DNA of 64,000 bases from Chromobotia macracanthus (GCA_036877525.1 JAZGTH010000007.1:14058501-14122500), one strand, 5' to 3'. Shown: positions 1 to 13,500, numbered from the stretch's first letter. Numbers and translations: made by a program. The notes: a model not told the origin generated them from the sequence alone.

Positions 1-230
1 TACTTCCCCATAGCGTCAAGCTGATGCAGCATCAAGTTCCCTCGAAAGGGAACGTCTCAGGTTACATATGTAACCCGGTTCCCTGAGATAGGGAACGAGA
101 CGCTGCGCTGCTTTGCCACACTTCCATCTTGCCTGCACGGCCTTCTTTCAGACTTAAAGCTGATGACGTATTTTGCAGGCGCCTTTTAAAGGCATTGTGG
201 CGCGCAGTGCTATGTAATCTTAGACGTTTT
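1..230 (+). mobile_element. DIRS1-like element terminus (partial, cut by window edge)
   Basis: This segment matches, with substitutions, the sequence just downstream of the tyrosine recombinase remnant at 58.53-58.72 kb, up to the shared GGCGCCTTTTAAAG block. I therefore read it as the right-hand terminal region of another DIRS1-like retroelement whose body lies left of the window. It contains three palindromes in a row: GTTCCC/GGGAAC at 36-53, the perfect 16-mer GGTTACATATGTAACC at 60-75, and GTTCCCT/AGGGAAC at 78-96. It lies in intron 32 of dip2a. The family assignment is inferred from its place next to DIRS coding sequence in the second copy. Confidence 0.6.
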
Positions 231-1392
231 TCACGGTTTTTAAGAATCTGGTAGACTTACTCAGCTTTATTTTCTCATTATGAAGAAGTGTTTTCTTTTA
301 AGAATTTTCAAGAATTGTGGTTAATTTTTATATAGCCATGAATAATCTCAAATTTTATTGATCAATGGTGTTATTAAGAGTCTCTTTGCACATTGTTTGA
401 AGATATTTTAGCATTTACACCAATTTTACAGTAATTTCAAAACTATTCAAATACAGTTTTCTTAATGCTGTAAGATGAACTGTCTTTATTTGACTACTAT
501 GTAGGTATTTCTAGTAAATGTATAATTATATATTTTTGTATGTTGTTTGAATGAACAAAATTAAATTCTCTCTTTCCCTCTCTCCATGCTTTTCTTGTGT
601 TTGGTTATGTGTTTAATGTGTGTATGTTTATGTCTATGTTTCCTCTATACTGCAGTCTTATAATCAGTTTTATATTCGGGACAATACGGATAAATAAGGA
701 TCATATAACATATTAGTGATCAATATCACTATGTTAAATTAATATGTAATCAATATGTTAAACTAATACAACAATTAGTGATCAATAAGTAAGTGAAGGA
801 TATATCTATGGTGCTATCAAAAATTGATCCGATGTTTCTCAGGAGACAGGAAGTGAAGCAAACTTTGGATTCAGAACTTTGATGCCTTCCTACCTTGGTT
901 GTAATTGCATGCATACACATACACACACGTTGGGCTCTCATGTTTTATGGGGACATTTCATAGATGTAATGGTATTAATACTGTACAAACTGTATATTCT
1001 ATTCTCGGTTGTGTCTGGTCATAGCACCTATTTTGCCAACCGGCCCAGCCTACTGTTTATTCTACACAGATGTACAATCAATACACAAAGTTACAGACAG
1101 ACACACATCCTCTGAAAACATCAGTGGTGCGGGGGGAACATGATCAACACAAACATGATCATGACATGTGAAACACACAAAAACAAACATAACCAAAAGC
1201 AAAATATGTGTGTTTTGAAGCAAAATATCACCTATAATCTTACATTACAGGTTTCACTTGCTTTCATTCCACAAACAACCCACTGCCAAAATGAAACATG
1301 TAAACACCAACTCAGCATCTGTCTGTGAGGCATTCTAGAGACCTGTCTTTGTTACCTGCCTTTGTTCTGAACAGAAAACAATGGTGTCTCAC
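231..1392. other. dip2a: Intron 32 of dip2a, remainder (no gene seen)
   Basis: AT-rich sequence with no exon that I can recognise. Bases 935-1010 (GGGGACATTTCATAG and following) belong to a short interspersed repeat that also appears near 7.1-7.3 kb and 51.8-52.05 kb. The next dip2a exon, expected to continue after the residues ICLQ, was not found in this interval and must lie left of the window. Confidence 0.6.
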
Positions 1393-1563
1393 CTGCAGAC
1401 AGATGGCCACATTGACCCTGCACCCAAAGGTTGTGCTGACTGCTCGGCTGGAGAGCCCAAGATCTTTGAAGATCTTGGAGAATGACTGAGTGAGCGCAAT
1501 ACGAGGACGTTCTTCAGCAACCACCATACAGGTCCGAACACACGACAGATTCACATTCCGCAG
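1393..1563 (-). CDS. dip2a: dip2a exon 32
   Basis: 57 codons, phase 0 at both ends, starting LRNVNLSCVRTC and ending NVAICLQ. It carries the segment around VSTTFGCRV, which occupies the A5 position of the second AMP-binding-like domain. The acceptor is CCTGCAG and the donor CAG/GTGAGA. It is the last coding exon in the window; about 250 residues, with the A7 and A8 regions of domain 2, remain outside. Confidence 0.95.
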
Positions 1564-4500
1564 CTGCAGGTGTAGAGATAGACTTCATGTTATGCATTGA
1601 GTGTAATTGCTGTACCCTTACAGACACAGAACTATCATGAGAGGAACTCAACATACAAGAACATTTCTGAACATTGTGATTAAAACGGAAAAACAGTCAG
1701 AGTTAATGAAAAAACATGAACAGGCATAAACAGGCCAAAACTGGAGGAAGGGACAGACAGCAAAATATGATTTTTTTAGACCCCTGAGGAGAAATTAAAT
1801 GCAATACTGTGGTAAACTCAAAAAAGTATGAAAACCTGATAAAACATGCAATATCAGAAAAATGCAAGTTTATATAGGATTATATGCCATGTGTATAACA
1901 ATTACTGTAAGAGAGACCAGAAACAAACTGTACACAAGCATACAATACAAACATAAATAATAAATTCCAAATTGGCCAACAAATGCACACATTTTCAGCG
2001 TTAGGTTGTTTAATTCAGTAAACTCAATATACCTGTGTCAAAAACAAACATCTGTACTGAGGGGGGTGAGAAAGTTTCCTTCAGATGTGTCATTAACACA
2101 CTTCATTAACTCAAACACTGAGAAACTGTTCAACTGCTCTGAGAGACAGAAACCTGTAATCTGCCCGTGCTCTGCCTGACAGCCTCAGGATGGTTATGAA
2201 CTCATCAGTCCGTCAGGCACAAATGGGGCAACTTCCTGCAATGGACCCCTGCCACTCACTTCCATACTATATTGTAAGTGAATGTAAGTATGCATGAGGA
2301 ACAGTAAATCTGAAACCTTAGTATAAATAAAAGTATGCAAGAAATACCTGGGTGGTCCTACTGCTTTCCCTGAGATTTTTTAGTATGTCTCGGATGGACA
2401 CTATTCTATCCAATGAGGCCACGGAGGCTTAGAAGCCGCCAAATTCATGAAGTTAATCAATTAAAAATACTGTCGGATATTTTGCATTGGGTAGCTTTTT
2501 TCAATATAAGTGATATAAAGTACCAAAAAACGTATTTCTGGTGGTTTAATTGTACTTGTTTAAAAACACCCTGGGTGAATTAATTTCCCTGCTGTTGTTA
2601 GTATGTCAAAAGTGAACAAACATACAGTTCACATGACAATGAAAACATGGCAGATGCTGTATGTCTAGAATGTATCCGTACTGCACCCACACATACTATA
2701 CAGAACTGTTGCATACTGTTTTAACGATTGATAAGTAGGTACTTAATTCAATTCAGTACATACTGCCACAGTATGTGAGACCGGATGCAGGTCTGGAAGA
2801 GAAAACTGACTGCAGAGAGCTAATGCTAACTTCCAGTATAGCCTCTCTTGTGACAATGATGAGAATGTGTTGTCATGTGAAGCACTTACGTTTACATACT
2901 TGCATAAAGTACATTTCAGGCCTTTATTATGGGTGTAACGATACACCAATGTCACAGTATGTATATCATGGTTTTGGAGTCACATTTCAGTTTGGTTCTG
3001 TTTGCTGTGGAGGCAGGTTCATGGCATTGCACCAGCAATGTTAAAACAACACTAGATTCACTTTTAACTTAATAATAATAATAATAATAATAATATTTGA
3101 ATTAGTGCACAGGGAATTACTCTGTCAGAAGCTCATATGGGGGATTGATGAATGTTGGGGGCGGGGCTTGTAGGAGTCCTTATGGAAAGAGATTGAAAAC
3201 TATCCCTGCATTTTTAGTAGGAGCTCCTTCACTCAATTCAATGTTTTTGTAGTGTTTTTTTCTGATAGGTATTATTTCTACTACTATGCAGTTAGTTAAA
3301 CTTCATTTGTCAATGGTTATGTCAATGCTTACCATAGTTGTGTTAAATATGGGCATTTTAAAGTTGTGAAAATGCACTCAAGAGATTAAGACCTGATAGA
3401 CGAAACCTTGTTTCTAAAACAATCATTTATCTTCTGAGGTACATCATATATATAGTATATTAAAGACAGACAATATGTATAAAATATGAATACATGCATA
3501 AATGTGACAAATGCACTATAAGGTGGTGATCATGGAGTCTGATTTAAGCCTTATGAAAAGTGTTTCTGTGTTATGAGTGAACAGTCATCACTCCAGTGCC
3601 GCACGCTTCATTGATTTTAAACACGACTGATCGTTTTGTCTCAACTCTCTTAAAATGCAGAAAACTTTAAAAGTATTAGCAGCTTCACATAGCAAACTAA
3701 GTTCAGAAATAAGCAAGAATGCACTTCTTTACACACAGAGCCCTGCACACACACATGGAGAGAGAAAGTGAGAAAGTGAGAGAGAGAGCTATGATTCGCA
3801 CTGCTTATGAAAATACAGGCCGAAAGAAAAAGCATTTTGATTTAGTGTGGGAACTTGTGGGAAAGAAAATGTGCGCAATTCCCGTAATCCTACACTCACT
3901 TTCAGGCCCTGGTGTATTATCAAATGCCAACAAAAAAAATTTGTTTTGTAACATAAGATAAACCAAGGTCAACCTCAACAATGGGCCAGGGTTGGGTCGG
4001 GGCAGTAGGAAGCAAGGGGCCATTTCGTACGTTGGTACACCATAAGAGTACCATGAGAGTACCATAGTACGTACGTTTTTTTAAAATCAATACACCCCTA
4101 GTCTTTATCAGGACAATAAGAATGCAACCGACCCGAAGAGTTTCAGTCTGGGAGCCGAGCCCTTTGGTGCACATCTCCATGACAGAGTACGAACAGAACG
4201 TCACTCGCACTTTATATTGACTGACAGCCGACAGCCACAGAGATGCATTGGTCTCCAACTCCAGGGGAGGAACCAAAACCGACTGGTGGCCAGAGTATAC
4301 ACTGCAAACAAAGAAACACACATGACTGACATCACACCAGATACATCCCATCCACAATTAGTCATCTTTGACTGATGTCAGATAAAGCTGCTCATTGGTT
4401 CGTACTGCTGCCCACCTGCACAGACACCAGAGGGCAAAGCCGAGGCCACAGTAGGGGTCAAGGCAGATGGCAATCTGTCGAGAAGGGTACAGCTCACACT

Positions 4501-7500
4501 GCAGCTTGATGGAGCGACACAAGGCACTGGTGGCAGCATGAGACATCTGTAAGACACATACAGCAGTGATGTCACTTCCACATCTCCAATCTAAGCTCTG
4601 ATTCTCACTTGTCACATCAGGCTATGACTTTAACTGTTCATTACATTCTTACAGACATTTCATGTTATACTTTGTCCTGCAATATTTTATGTAAAGCAGC
4701 TTTAAAACAATGCAAAATTATAAAAAGCACTATACTAGAAATAAATTTGAATTGAATTTGAACTTGGGTAACAGGTTTGAGGACGCTGTACCTTGACCCC
4801 AGCAAGGATTCCCGTTGTGGACACACTGAAGTCCAAGTAGGCTAACATCTCTGGGGTGTGTGGTTTATAGATCTGAGAAACTCTCTTTCTTGGTAGATCA
4901 TCTGAAACGCATTGAATTAGAAGAGAATTTTCATTTTAAGGCAAACTATTTCTTTAATACTGATTTATTCACTCACCTTCATGGCATCCTAGGTGTTGGA
5001 TCATTACATACGCTTAAAATATGCATTGGTTTCTTTTCAAAAAACGTATAGTTTCACCTCAGAAAACATTTATTAACCCCCTTGGAGTCATATGGATTAC
5101 TTTATGATGGAAGGATGCACTTTTTGGAGATTCAAATTCTCAGGCTCAATTCAATGCCATTACAAAGCTGGGAAGAGGCAAGATATTATTTAATCTAACT
5201 CTGATTGTGTTCAGCTGAAGAAAGAAAGACATATACACCTAGGATGGCTTGAGCGTGAGTAAAATATTCTCATTTTAAGGTGCAAAGATTAATTATACAA
5301 CAGCAAACTGACTCAGTTTTCTGTCTTTACCTGTTTCTAGTATCAAGGGCCATGATTTAATATCCACGGCGCCTGCTGCTTCTTTGGATTTCAGTAGCTT
5401 CATTATTGCTTGTGTTGTCAGAATACACACAGACTTACTAACCTGTCAAAAACATGCCAAGACTCAAATCACACAAAGTATTAGTCAACTGAAAATGACC
5501 TCCAAAGCTGGAACAAATCATAATTTAGACAAAACATTTTACATAAAAAGGGTTGCTAGGTTTTACAGTATATTTATTATATGTGCTGAACTCCTGTGGT
5601 TCTTCTGTTAGACACCTGTGTGAACTGACAGCAATAATAATCAGACATTTTTAAGCATGGCGTAAGTGTGTAAGCATCTCCTGAGGTCACTATGTACTAT
5701 ATAATATCATACAATACTATGCTATGTTACATTATTATTTTAGGGTGCTTTCACACTTGGCATGTTAGATGTTAGCTGTGGTCCAATTCTGCAAGCAATT
5801 GTTCCTGGCACTCGCCCTTGCGGCATTGGTCTGGTCTCACACTGGTTGGTGAAGGATTAGGTGTTCCTCAGATGAAATCAACATCTCATATGTTACTTTG
5901 CACTTGGGCCCCTGTAGCAATGTAACACTGGCGGCTGTAAAGGTGTGATCCAAATGGCCCGTACAACCAAATGATCTAAAACCAGGATGGCCCATGCTTC
6001 CTGTCTATTGTAAGGCCTCCAGTAGAAGGTCCTAAAAGTGTCTCTCTTTTGTTTGAGGGCCATTTGTTTCCAGGTGTAAGGTCTGGTCACACAGACAGAT
6101 CTAGAAGACAGCTGTGCTACACGACTCTCTTCAATAAACTCTTTTCCCCTGAACTTTGGTCCGGCTTATTTTCTTTACGTATTAGAAGTATTTAAAACAT
6201 TGGCAAGCCACCCAACAACGGCTTAGCCAAATACAAGGAAATGTAACATTGGTCTGATTCTATGAAACCCCTGTGCGTTTGCAATAATCTTCACCAACTC
6301 ACATGTTGAAAGCATGGATAACACAACTAGCTATATTTTTGTTGTTGTTATTGTACACAGCACAATGAACGGCAACTGTGTATAGGTCCATTATATAATC
6401 AGTTGTTATAAGAAATGTGTGATGTCGTCATCGACTAAAGCGACTGCGCAGGTTACTTCCTGAATGAGTGGACACTCGAGTGCGAGTTGTGCCACAGTTC
6501 CAGTGCAGCCCAACTGAGACCTCCTCCCAAGTTTGGTACCCTAGTGCACTTCCAGCTCCACATGACCACTTTCACACCAGTTTTTTATAATGCTTGTTTT
6601 GAACTAAACTTCCAGTGTGACAGCAGCCTTAGGTAAATGAAATATATTTCCTCAAAATATGAAAATGGAAATTGTGAAGTCAACCTCAACAATCATCTTA
6701 ACGGTTGGCAGTGTGGTGCTGAGGTTCTGAGGGTGGGGAGGTCTGACGGTGACCGGGACACAGCCAGCATACAGACAGCCGTAGAAAGTAGCGATCAGAT
6801 CAATACCTGCAGAAGAAACAACAAACACCTCATAAAACAAGAGATTAAAACCATCAGAATATCACAGATTACAGAAAATCAGTAAGACAGAGTCTTTATC
6901 TCTGTCTCTCTTGCTCTTTCTCTCTCACCAGGAGGATAAACAAGTGCCACATGGTCTCCAGTGTTTAGTCGGCCCCGCTCCATCAGAGTCACGGCCACAC
7001 GCTCTGCCCGCTTGTGCAGCTGAACACATGATGCTGTGCTGCCCACTGTACCCTGATAAACACACCAACACAAGGGTGACGAATATAGGCACACACACAC
7101 TCACATATGTGGTTCATGGGTATTCTCCACAATATGCCCCTCCCCCTAACCGCACCCCTAAACCTAATACACAAAACTTTTAAAACAATGTTTTGTTGTA
7201 AATGCCTTTTGGTTTATGAGGACACAAAAGTGTCCCTGTAAACCATGTTTACAGTGTTATATACGTCATTATTCAGTACACATCTGTGTCCTCATAAAGA
7301 AAATACACAACTACACAGACACACACTCTCTCACACACACTGGAGCTGTGATTTCTGTACCTTGGCATTAAGCAGCAGGAAAAGTGGATGATCTGGTGTG
7401 GCCTGAGCTCTCCACTGAAGAACGTCCTGCATGTAGAGAAACTACAGGAGAAACAGAAACACAACAAATGGAAACATCTTTTGCTTGACAGGAGCTCTGA

Positions 7501-10500
7501 GTAATTAAATATCTGAGATACAAAGAAAATGAAAACTTAAACAGAGCAAATGGAAAACACAAATACACATATGGTCTAATTACTTCATTTCAATATATAT
7601 GGACTAATTAAAATACATGATTATAAAACGGACAGTTCTGGTGTTCTGTTGAGTGGTGAGTAAGTGCTAGACAACATGCCTGTTAACTGTGCCTGCAGCT
7701 CTTGAAGGACTTTATTAACCCCAGATCACGTCAGGCACTATATCTTCTGACAGTCAGATGCCACATAGCATGTGGTCAATAAAAGAATGTTTTAATTAGT
7801 GTCTGTTTGTAATATGTTTGCTATGTAGTAACAATAAAGCATTAAGGCATTTCAGCCAGTGTTATACTGCGCACCAAACTTTTCGTGGATTCATTGCGCT
7901 ATTGGTTTTTGACCGAAAGATAAAAAAGGCCAAAAATATTGACTGAAAATATACAGTTGACGGCAAGGTGTTTGTTCAGCTAAATGACATACAAGATCTG
8001 GGTAGTTGTGCTTTGCTGTTTTGTCAGAGATCACAAGCATGTGTGTTTTAATGTTGAGCTTAAGTATATTTAGTATTTAAAAATATCTTTGTCCAGCTTT
8101 GGTCTTATGTTTAATACAACTGATTATTTTATTGAGTTGCAGTTTTTTATTTAGATTAATTGCATTCCAGAAATTAAAAATTCTACTGAATACAATTATA
8201 TAAAAACTACATGTTTTTTTTCTTTTTTCAATTAATTTTTGGTTTTCGACCAAATTTTCATTTTCACAATTTTCATTTTCAGTGCGCCACTTCTAAGAGT
8301 TCTAAGGTCTTCATCTGACTGTGTCCTCATGGTTGGGGAGATGGGGGATGAAGTGAACTTGAATGTACCTGTTCATTGTCTTCAAGCTGGGAAACATCTC
8401 TGCCACACGCCTGAGCAATCCTCTTCCCAGCCACCAGATTTCCAATGATCATGGAGGCAGGTCCCACCTCTGGAAGAGTGAACAGACAGCAGCTCTTTAA
8501 ACGTCAGATCAGTGTGCGTGCGCACACCCACTCAGATGTCAGATCAGTGCACACATACACACAGATGTCAGATCAGTGCACACATACACACAGATGTCAG
8601 ATCAGTGCACACACACACACACACGCAGATGTCAAATCAGTGCACACACACACGCAGATGTCAGATCAGTGCACACACACAAATATGCAGATGTCAGATC
8701 AGTGCACACACACACACATGCAGATGTCAGATCAGTGCACACACACATGCAGATGTCAGATCAGTGCACACGCACAGGACTCACCTGTGCCTGGCTGCTT
8801 CTGTCTGGGTTTCGGCAGGTTGGTGACGCAGGTGTGGGGGCACATGAGAACATTGCAGGGGTGCAAGGTGCCCTCCAGGAAGCGCTGTTTGGTCTCTGAG
8901 ATATGGATGCCTCCCAGAGGGGCTTTGGGTAGCGTGTTGGCAGGCACCAGAGCCAGACAGTACACACCTACCTGATGGATGCTGTCTATAGCCTGATAGG
9001 GTAAGAGAAGAATTTAGGGTTAGGACAGAGTGTAGGAAGGAATGTGTGTGAATGTGTAAGAGTGCATATGTGTGTATATTTTTGTGTGTGTGTTCACCTG
9101 CAGTACTCGACTCATCCACTGGAAACTGTCTTCCTCTGAAGCATCAGGTCTCTGTTCTGCCACCACAACAATACGCTCGTCATGCAGCACAGAGACTGAG
9201 AACACTGCAATCCTGACACATATACACACACACGTTTGTTTGGCTATATTAGTGAGGTCATTTCATCAGGCTAATGATATTTTATATCCTATAAACCTAA
9301 CATCAGATTTAAAAAAAAACATGATCTGGCCAATTTATGAGTCTTTTGATTTAGTGAGGACCAGTATAACATTGGTTGTTATGATATATTTTACTGTTAG
9401 TGGTCCTCATTAAATTTCGATAAATCTGTACACACACATATACACAGACTGACCAGAGATACACAGTACGAAACTCAAGAGCAAAGTCAAGAGCAAAGAC
9501 TTCTATTAAAAGACCATTTGTGCTCACTTTTAGCTCATTTAATAACAATTGTAGCCACATGTTTATGTTTAAATGTTGTGTTCTCACTCAGAGAATAGTT
9601 ACAGTGTGCTGATATATCTTTTCACTATAGATTGTGCTGAGCAGTGTCCTTACCTTCCTCTGTACACAAATTTCATGGGCTCCACAGCCAGTGCTGTGGC
9701 CACCACATCATCTGCATTATGTCTGCGAGAACTGACCATCAACAGCCCGTCCATCTTCCCCACCACAAACACCAGATCATCCTGCCAACATCACACCACT
9801 CAGTGATCACATGCAAACACAGAGCAATGAGGTTGCTTTGTTTTTGGTTTTGTCTGTTGAACACACCGGCCCAATAAAGCCCAGGAGAGCTGTGCGCGTG
9901 AAGGGCCTGTCGCTGATGGGGGTCCCTGATGATGTCACTGGTATCGTCTGAAGACAGAAGCAAAAATATGAACACCAACAGAAATATGATTCTTCAAGCC
10001 CTTGCAGTGAGTTAAGCATCATTTTTTTAAACTTTTTTTTCTTTTTTCTACTTTGTTTTTTACTTTATTTAACTTTAAAATGTACATTACAAACTCACAG
10101 AATAAAAGAGCTATAACAAAATATTTGTCTTTTTTGTTTCTCTAACCTCAAAGATGTTCTTTGTCATGCCTGGCAGGCCATAGTAGGAGATGCCAGAAGT
10201 GTTGGAGCTAATGCAGATTTCTCCAACCTCATCTGTTCTACACAGATACGGTGTTCCCTCCAGCTGGACCACACACACTAGTGCTGTACACAAACACACA
10301 CAAATTGAACATTAGTCCCCAGGGAAATTCAGGTGAAGAAAAACAGCTTAATCCAGCCAAAGATGGAAAATAATGGTGATGATGTTCTGGTTGAATTAAG
10401 TTAGTTTAAGAAGCCAGGGAACCAGCTTAAAGCTAATACCAGCAAATCACATTGGCAGGTTTAATGAAATAGTTCACTTTAAAATGAAAATTCTCTGATA

Positions 10501-13500
10501 ATTTACGCACCCTCAAAGAAAATCTAGGTGTGTATGACTTTGTTTTGATCCCAGCTTTGTAATGGCATTGAATAGTGCCCGAGATTTTAAAGTTTCAAAA
10601 AGCACATCCGTCCATTATAAAAGTAAACCATACAGATTAATAAATGCCTTCTGAAGCTAACGATACATTTGTGAAAGAAAACTATTTAATATTTTGAGTA
10701 TTTAGCAACCGAACGTCAATGTAAATGTTTGAATAAACATATATAAATGAGTAGTAAATAGTACAATCAACATGGCAGCATGCCAGCTCCATGGATTTAT
10801 CTTTGAACTGGTTCTCACATCTCTTGACTGAGTATTTCGTCACGACACACATGATGACTAGTCTTGCGAGAACCAATGTAATTTGACTTTGTCAATGTGC
10901 CACATTATTTAAATGTAGTGATCTGTGATTGCTTGAAAAAGTCAAAATATGAATCATTTTTATCACAAACATATGGTTTCACCTCAGAGGACATTTATTA
11001 ACTTGAGTCATATAGATAAGTTTTATAATGGGACGGCATGAAGTGAGTAAATTATGAGAGAACTATCATTTTAGAGTGAACAATTTCACAGTTTATCAGC
11101 TCTAACAGTGAACCAGCTGGCACCTCCAGGCATGACCTGCCCAACATCCTGGACAGTGAGCACAGACAGCTTCTCCTCTGTGTCCACTTGGATCACCCCG
11201 TAACTGAGACCGCTCATGGACAGCACCGCTTTCCCTGGAGGAGGGACACCCATCTCTGGAGGCCTAAACACACACAAACAGTCAACAACACAAAACATCA
11301 CTCCATTTGTTCTCCATCCCACTTATGCATCTCATGGAAACCACAGGCCTAACGCAGGAAATCCCCAGAATACCCGGTGAAAGCCACAGCTCCCCAGTCA
11401 GCCACAACATAAACCAGGGACCTTCTTTGTTGCGCCACTGCGCTTCCCTAAAACATCACCCAACGAAAGGACATTATAACTACTGCAATGCCATGAATCT
11501 ACCTGCGGAGGGCGACAGTCATGGCTTCAGAGGAACTTGCACACGGACAGATCACCTCTGGCCGCAGACCACGAGACTGAAAAACGTTTAGGAAGGCATC
11601 ACAGGAAGAGATAGACCCTTCATTCGAAAACACATAGAACATTCCAGTTAGCAGACCCAGAGACAGTTCAGGATATATTCTATTCTCTTAGAAATGACAG
11701 CTGTTCACAAACAGTTGTGTAAGTGTATACTTATGGGGTTATATAACTGTAAACTCACATGGGTTATGTAAGTGTAAATTCACAGGGGTTATATAAGTGT
11801 ATTCTCACAGGAGTTATATAGGTGTGTATTTACAGGGGTCACGTAAGCGTGTACTCACAGGGATTATGTGAGTGTATACTCACAGCGTTTATATAAGTGT
11901 AAACTCAGTGGTTATATAAGAGTATATTTACAGGGATAATATAAGTGTATTCTCACAATACATTATATAAACGTATACTTATAGGGATTATATAAGCGTG
12001 TACTCACAGGGGTTATATACGTGTAAACTCACAGTGGTTATATAACAGTATGATCAGTTGTTATATGAGGGTATTCTCACAATGGTTATATAAGCATGTA
12101 CTTACAGGGGTTATATAAGTGTGTACTCACAGGGTTTACGTAAGCATGTACTCACAAGGGGATATATAAGCGTGTACTTGGAGGGGTCATATAAGCGTAA
12201 ACTCACAGTGTTTATATAAACGTATGATCACAGTTGTTATATGAGTGTACACTCACAGGGGTTATATAAGCGTATGATCACAGTTGTTATATGAGTGTAT
12301 ACTCACAGGGGTTATATAAGTGTAAACTCACAGTGTTTATATAAGCGTATGATCACAGTTGTTATATGAGTGTATACTCACAGGGGTAATATATGTGTAA
12401 ACTCACAGTGTTTATATAAGCGTATGATCACAGTTGTTATATGAGTGTACACTCACAGGGGTTATATAAGTGTAAACTCACAGTGTTTATATAAGCGTAT
12501 GATCACAGTTGTTATATGAATGTACACTCACAGGGGTTATATAAGTGTAAACTCACAGTGTTTATATAAGCGTATGATCACAGTTGTTATATGAGTGTAC
12601 ACTCACAGGGGTAATATATGTGTAAACTCACAGTGTTTATATAAGCGTATGATCACAGTTGTTATATGAGTGTACACTCACAAGGGTTATATAAGTGTAA
12701 ACTCACAGTGTTTATATAAGTGTATGATCACAGTTGTTATATGAGTGTACACTCACAGGGATAATATATGTGTAAACTCACAGTGTTTATATAAGCGTAT
12801 GATCACAGTTGTTATATGAGTGTATACTCACAGGGGTTAGCCCCATCAGCAACAATGAGCATGCGCAGAGAACTGAGACTAATGTCTCTCTGGTCCCGCT
12901 GGGCTAAAAGTGACCAGTGCATGTCTCTGGATTTAACAACAGCGACACGTGCTGATAAAACAAAACCATAACACATAAACAGACATCAATAATCACTCAG
13001 AGTTTAATCAGTGTCAATAAGAACATTGCTGCAACATCTTGCAACTGTATTTAGGTGCAGTGTGTATGTGGCTTTTCTTCAAATACTCAAAAGTGTCTGA
13101 ATTTCAGTGACCCCAGTATGTGTTGAGGCAAGAGAGATCTGGGTTCAGGCAGTATACTCACCTTTATAGGTGTGAACTTTCTGAATCCAGGAGAGCGGGT
13201 TGACCTTCATGAGCGAGTATGGAATACTGATGACGTGGAGTCGATTCATGACACTCTAAAAACCGTGAGAGTGGTTGAGAAATAAAGAGACAGCTGATGA
13301 TTGAGAGAAGGTCAGGTGTGTCTGTGTATAATGTGAAGCTGATGTCACGCCATGTTGAATTCTGGGTAAATGTTTTGACGTCATATAAGGAGGATTGCTT
13401 TCTGCTTGGATTCTGCTTGTAAGTTTAGGGCAATATTTCAATTTTCTGTCATGATTATGAAAAATGTCACTGTAGGTCATTCCTGCTGCATCAAGAATAG

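Noticed and set aside
8500..8775. CRISPR-like array of a regular repeat with spacers
   Set aside because: Spacers are CA microsatellite of varying length, not unique sequence, and the setting is a vertebrate intron.
8445..8975. Plus-strand 176-residue open frame rich in His/Thr/Gln
   Set aside because: It reads through the CA-rich minisatellite of intron 23 and antisense to dip2a exon 23; the periodic protein is a product of the repeat.
11730..12838. Array as a possible regulatory or satellite-encoded protein region
   Set aside because: Stops occur in every unit and there is no start; only the splice-donor content is notable.
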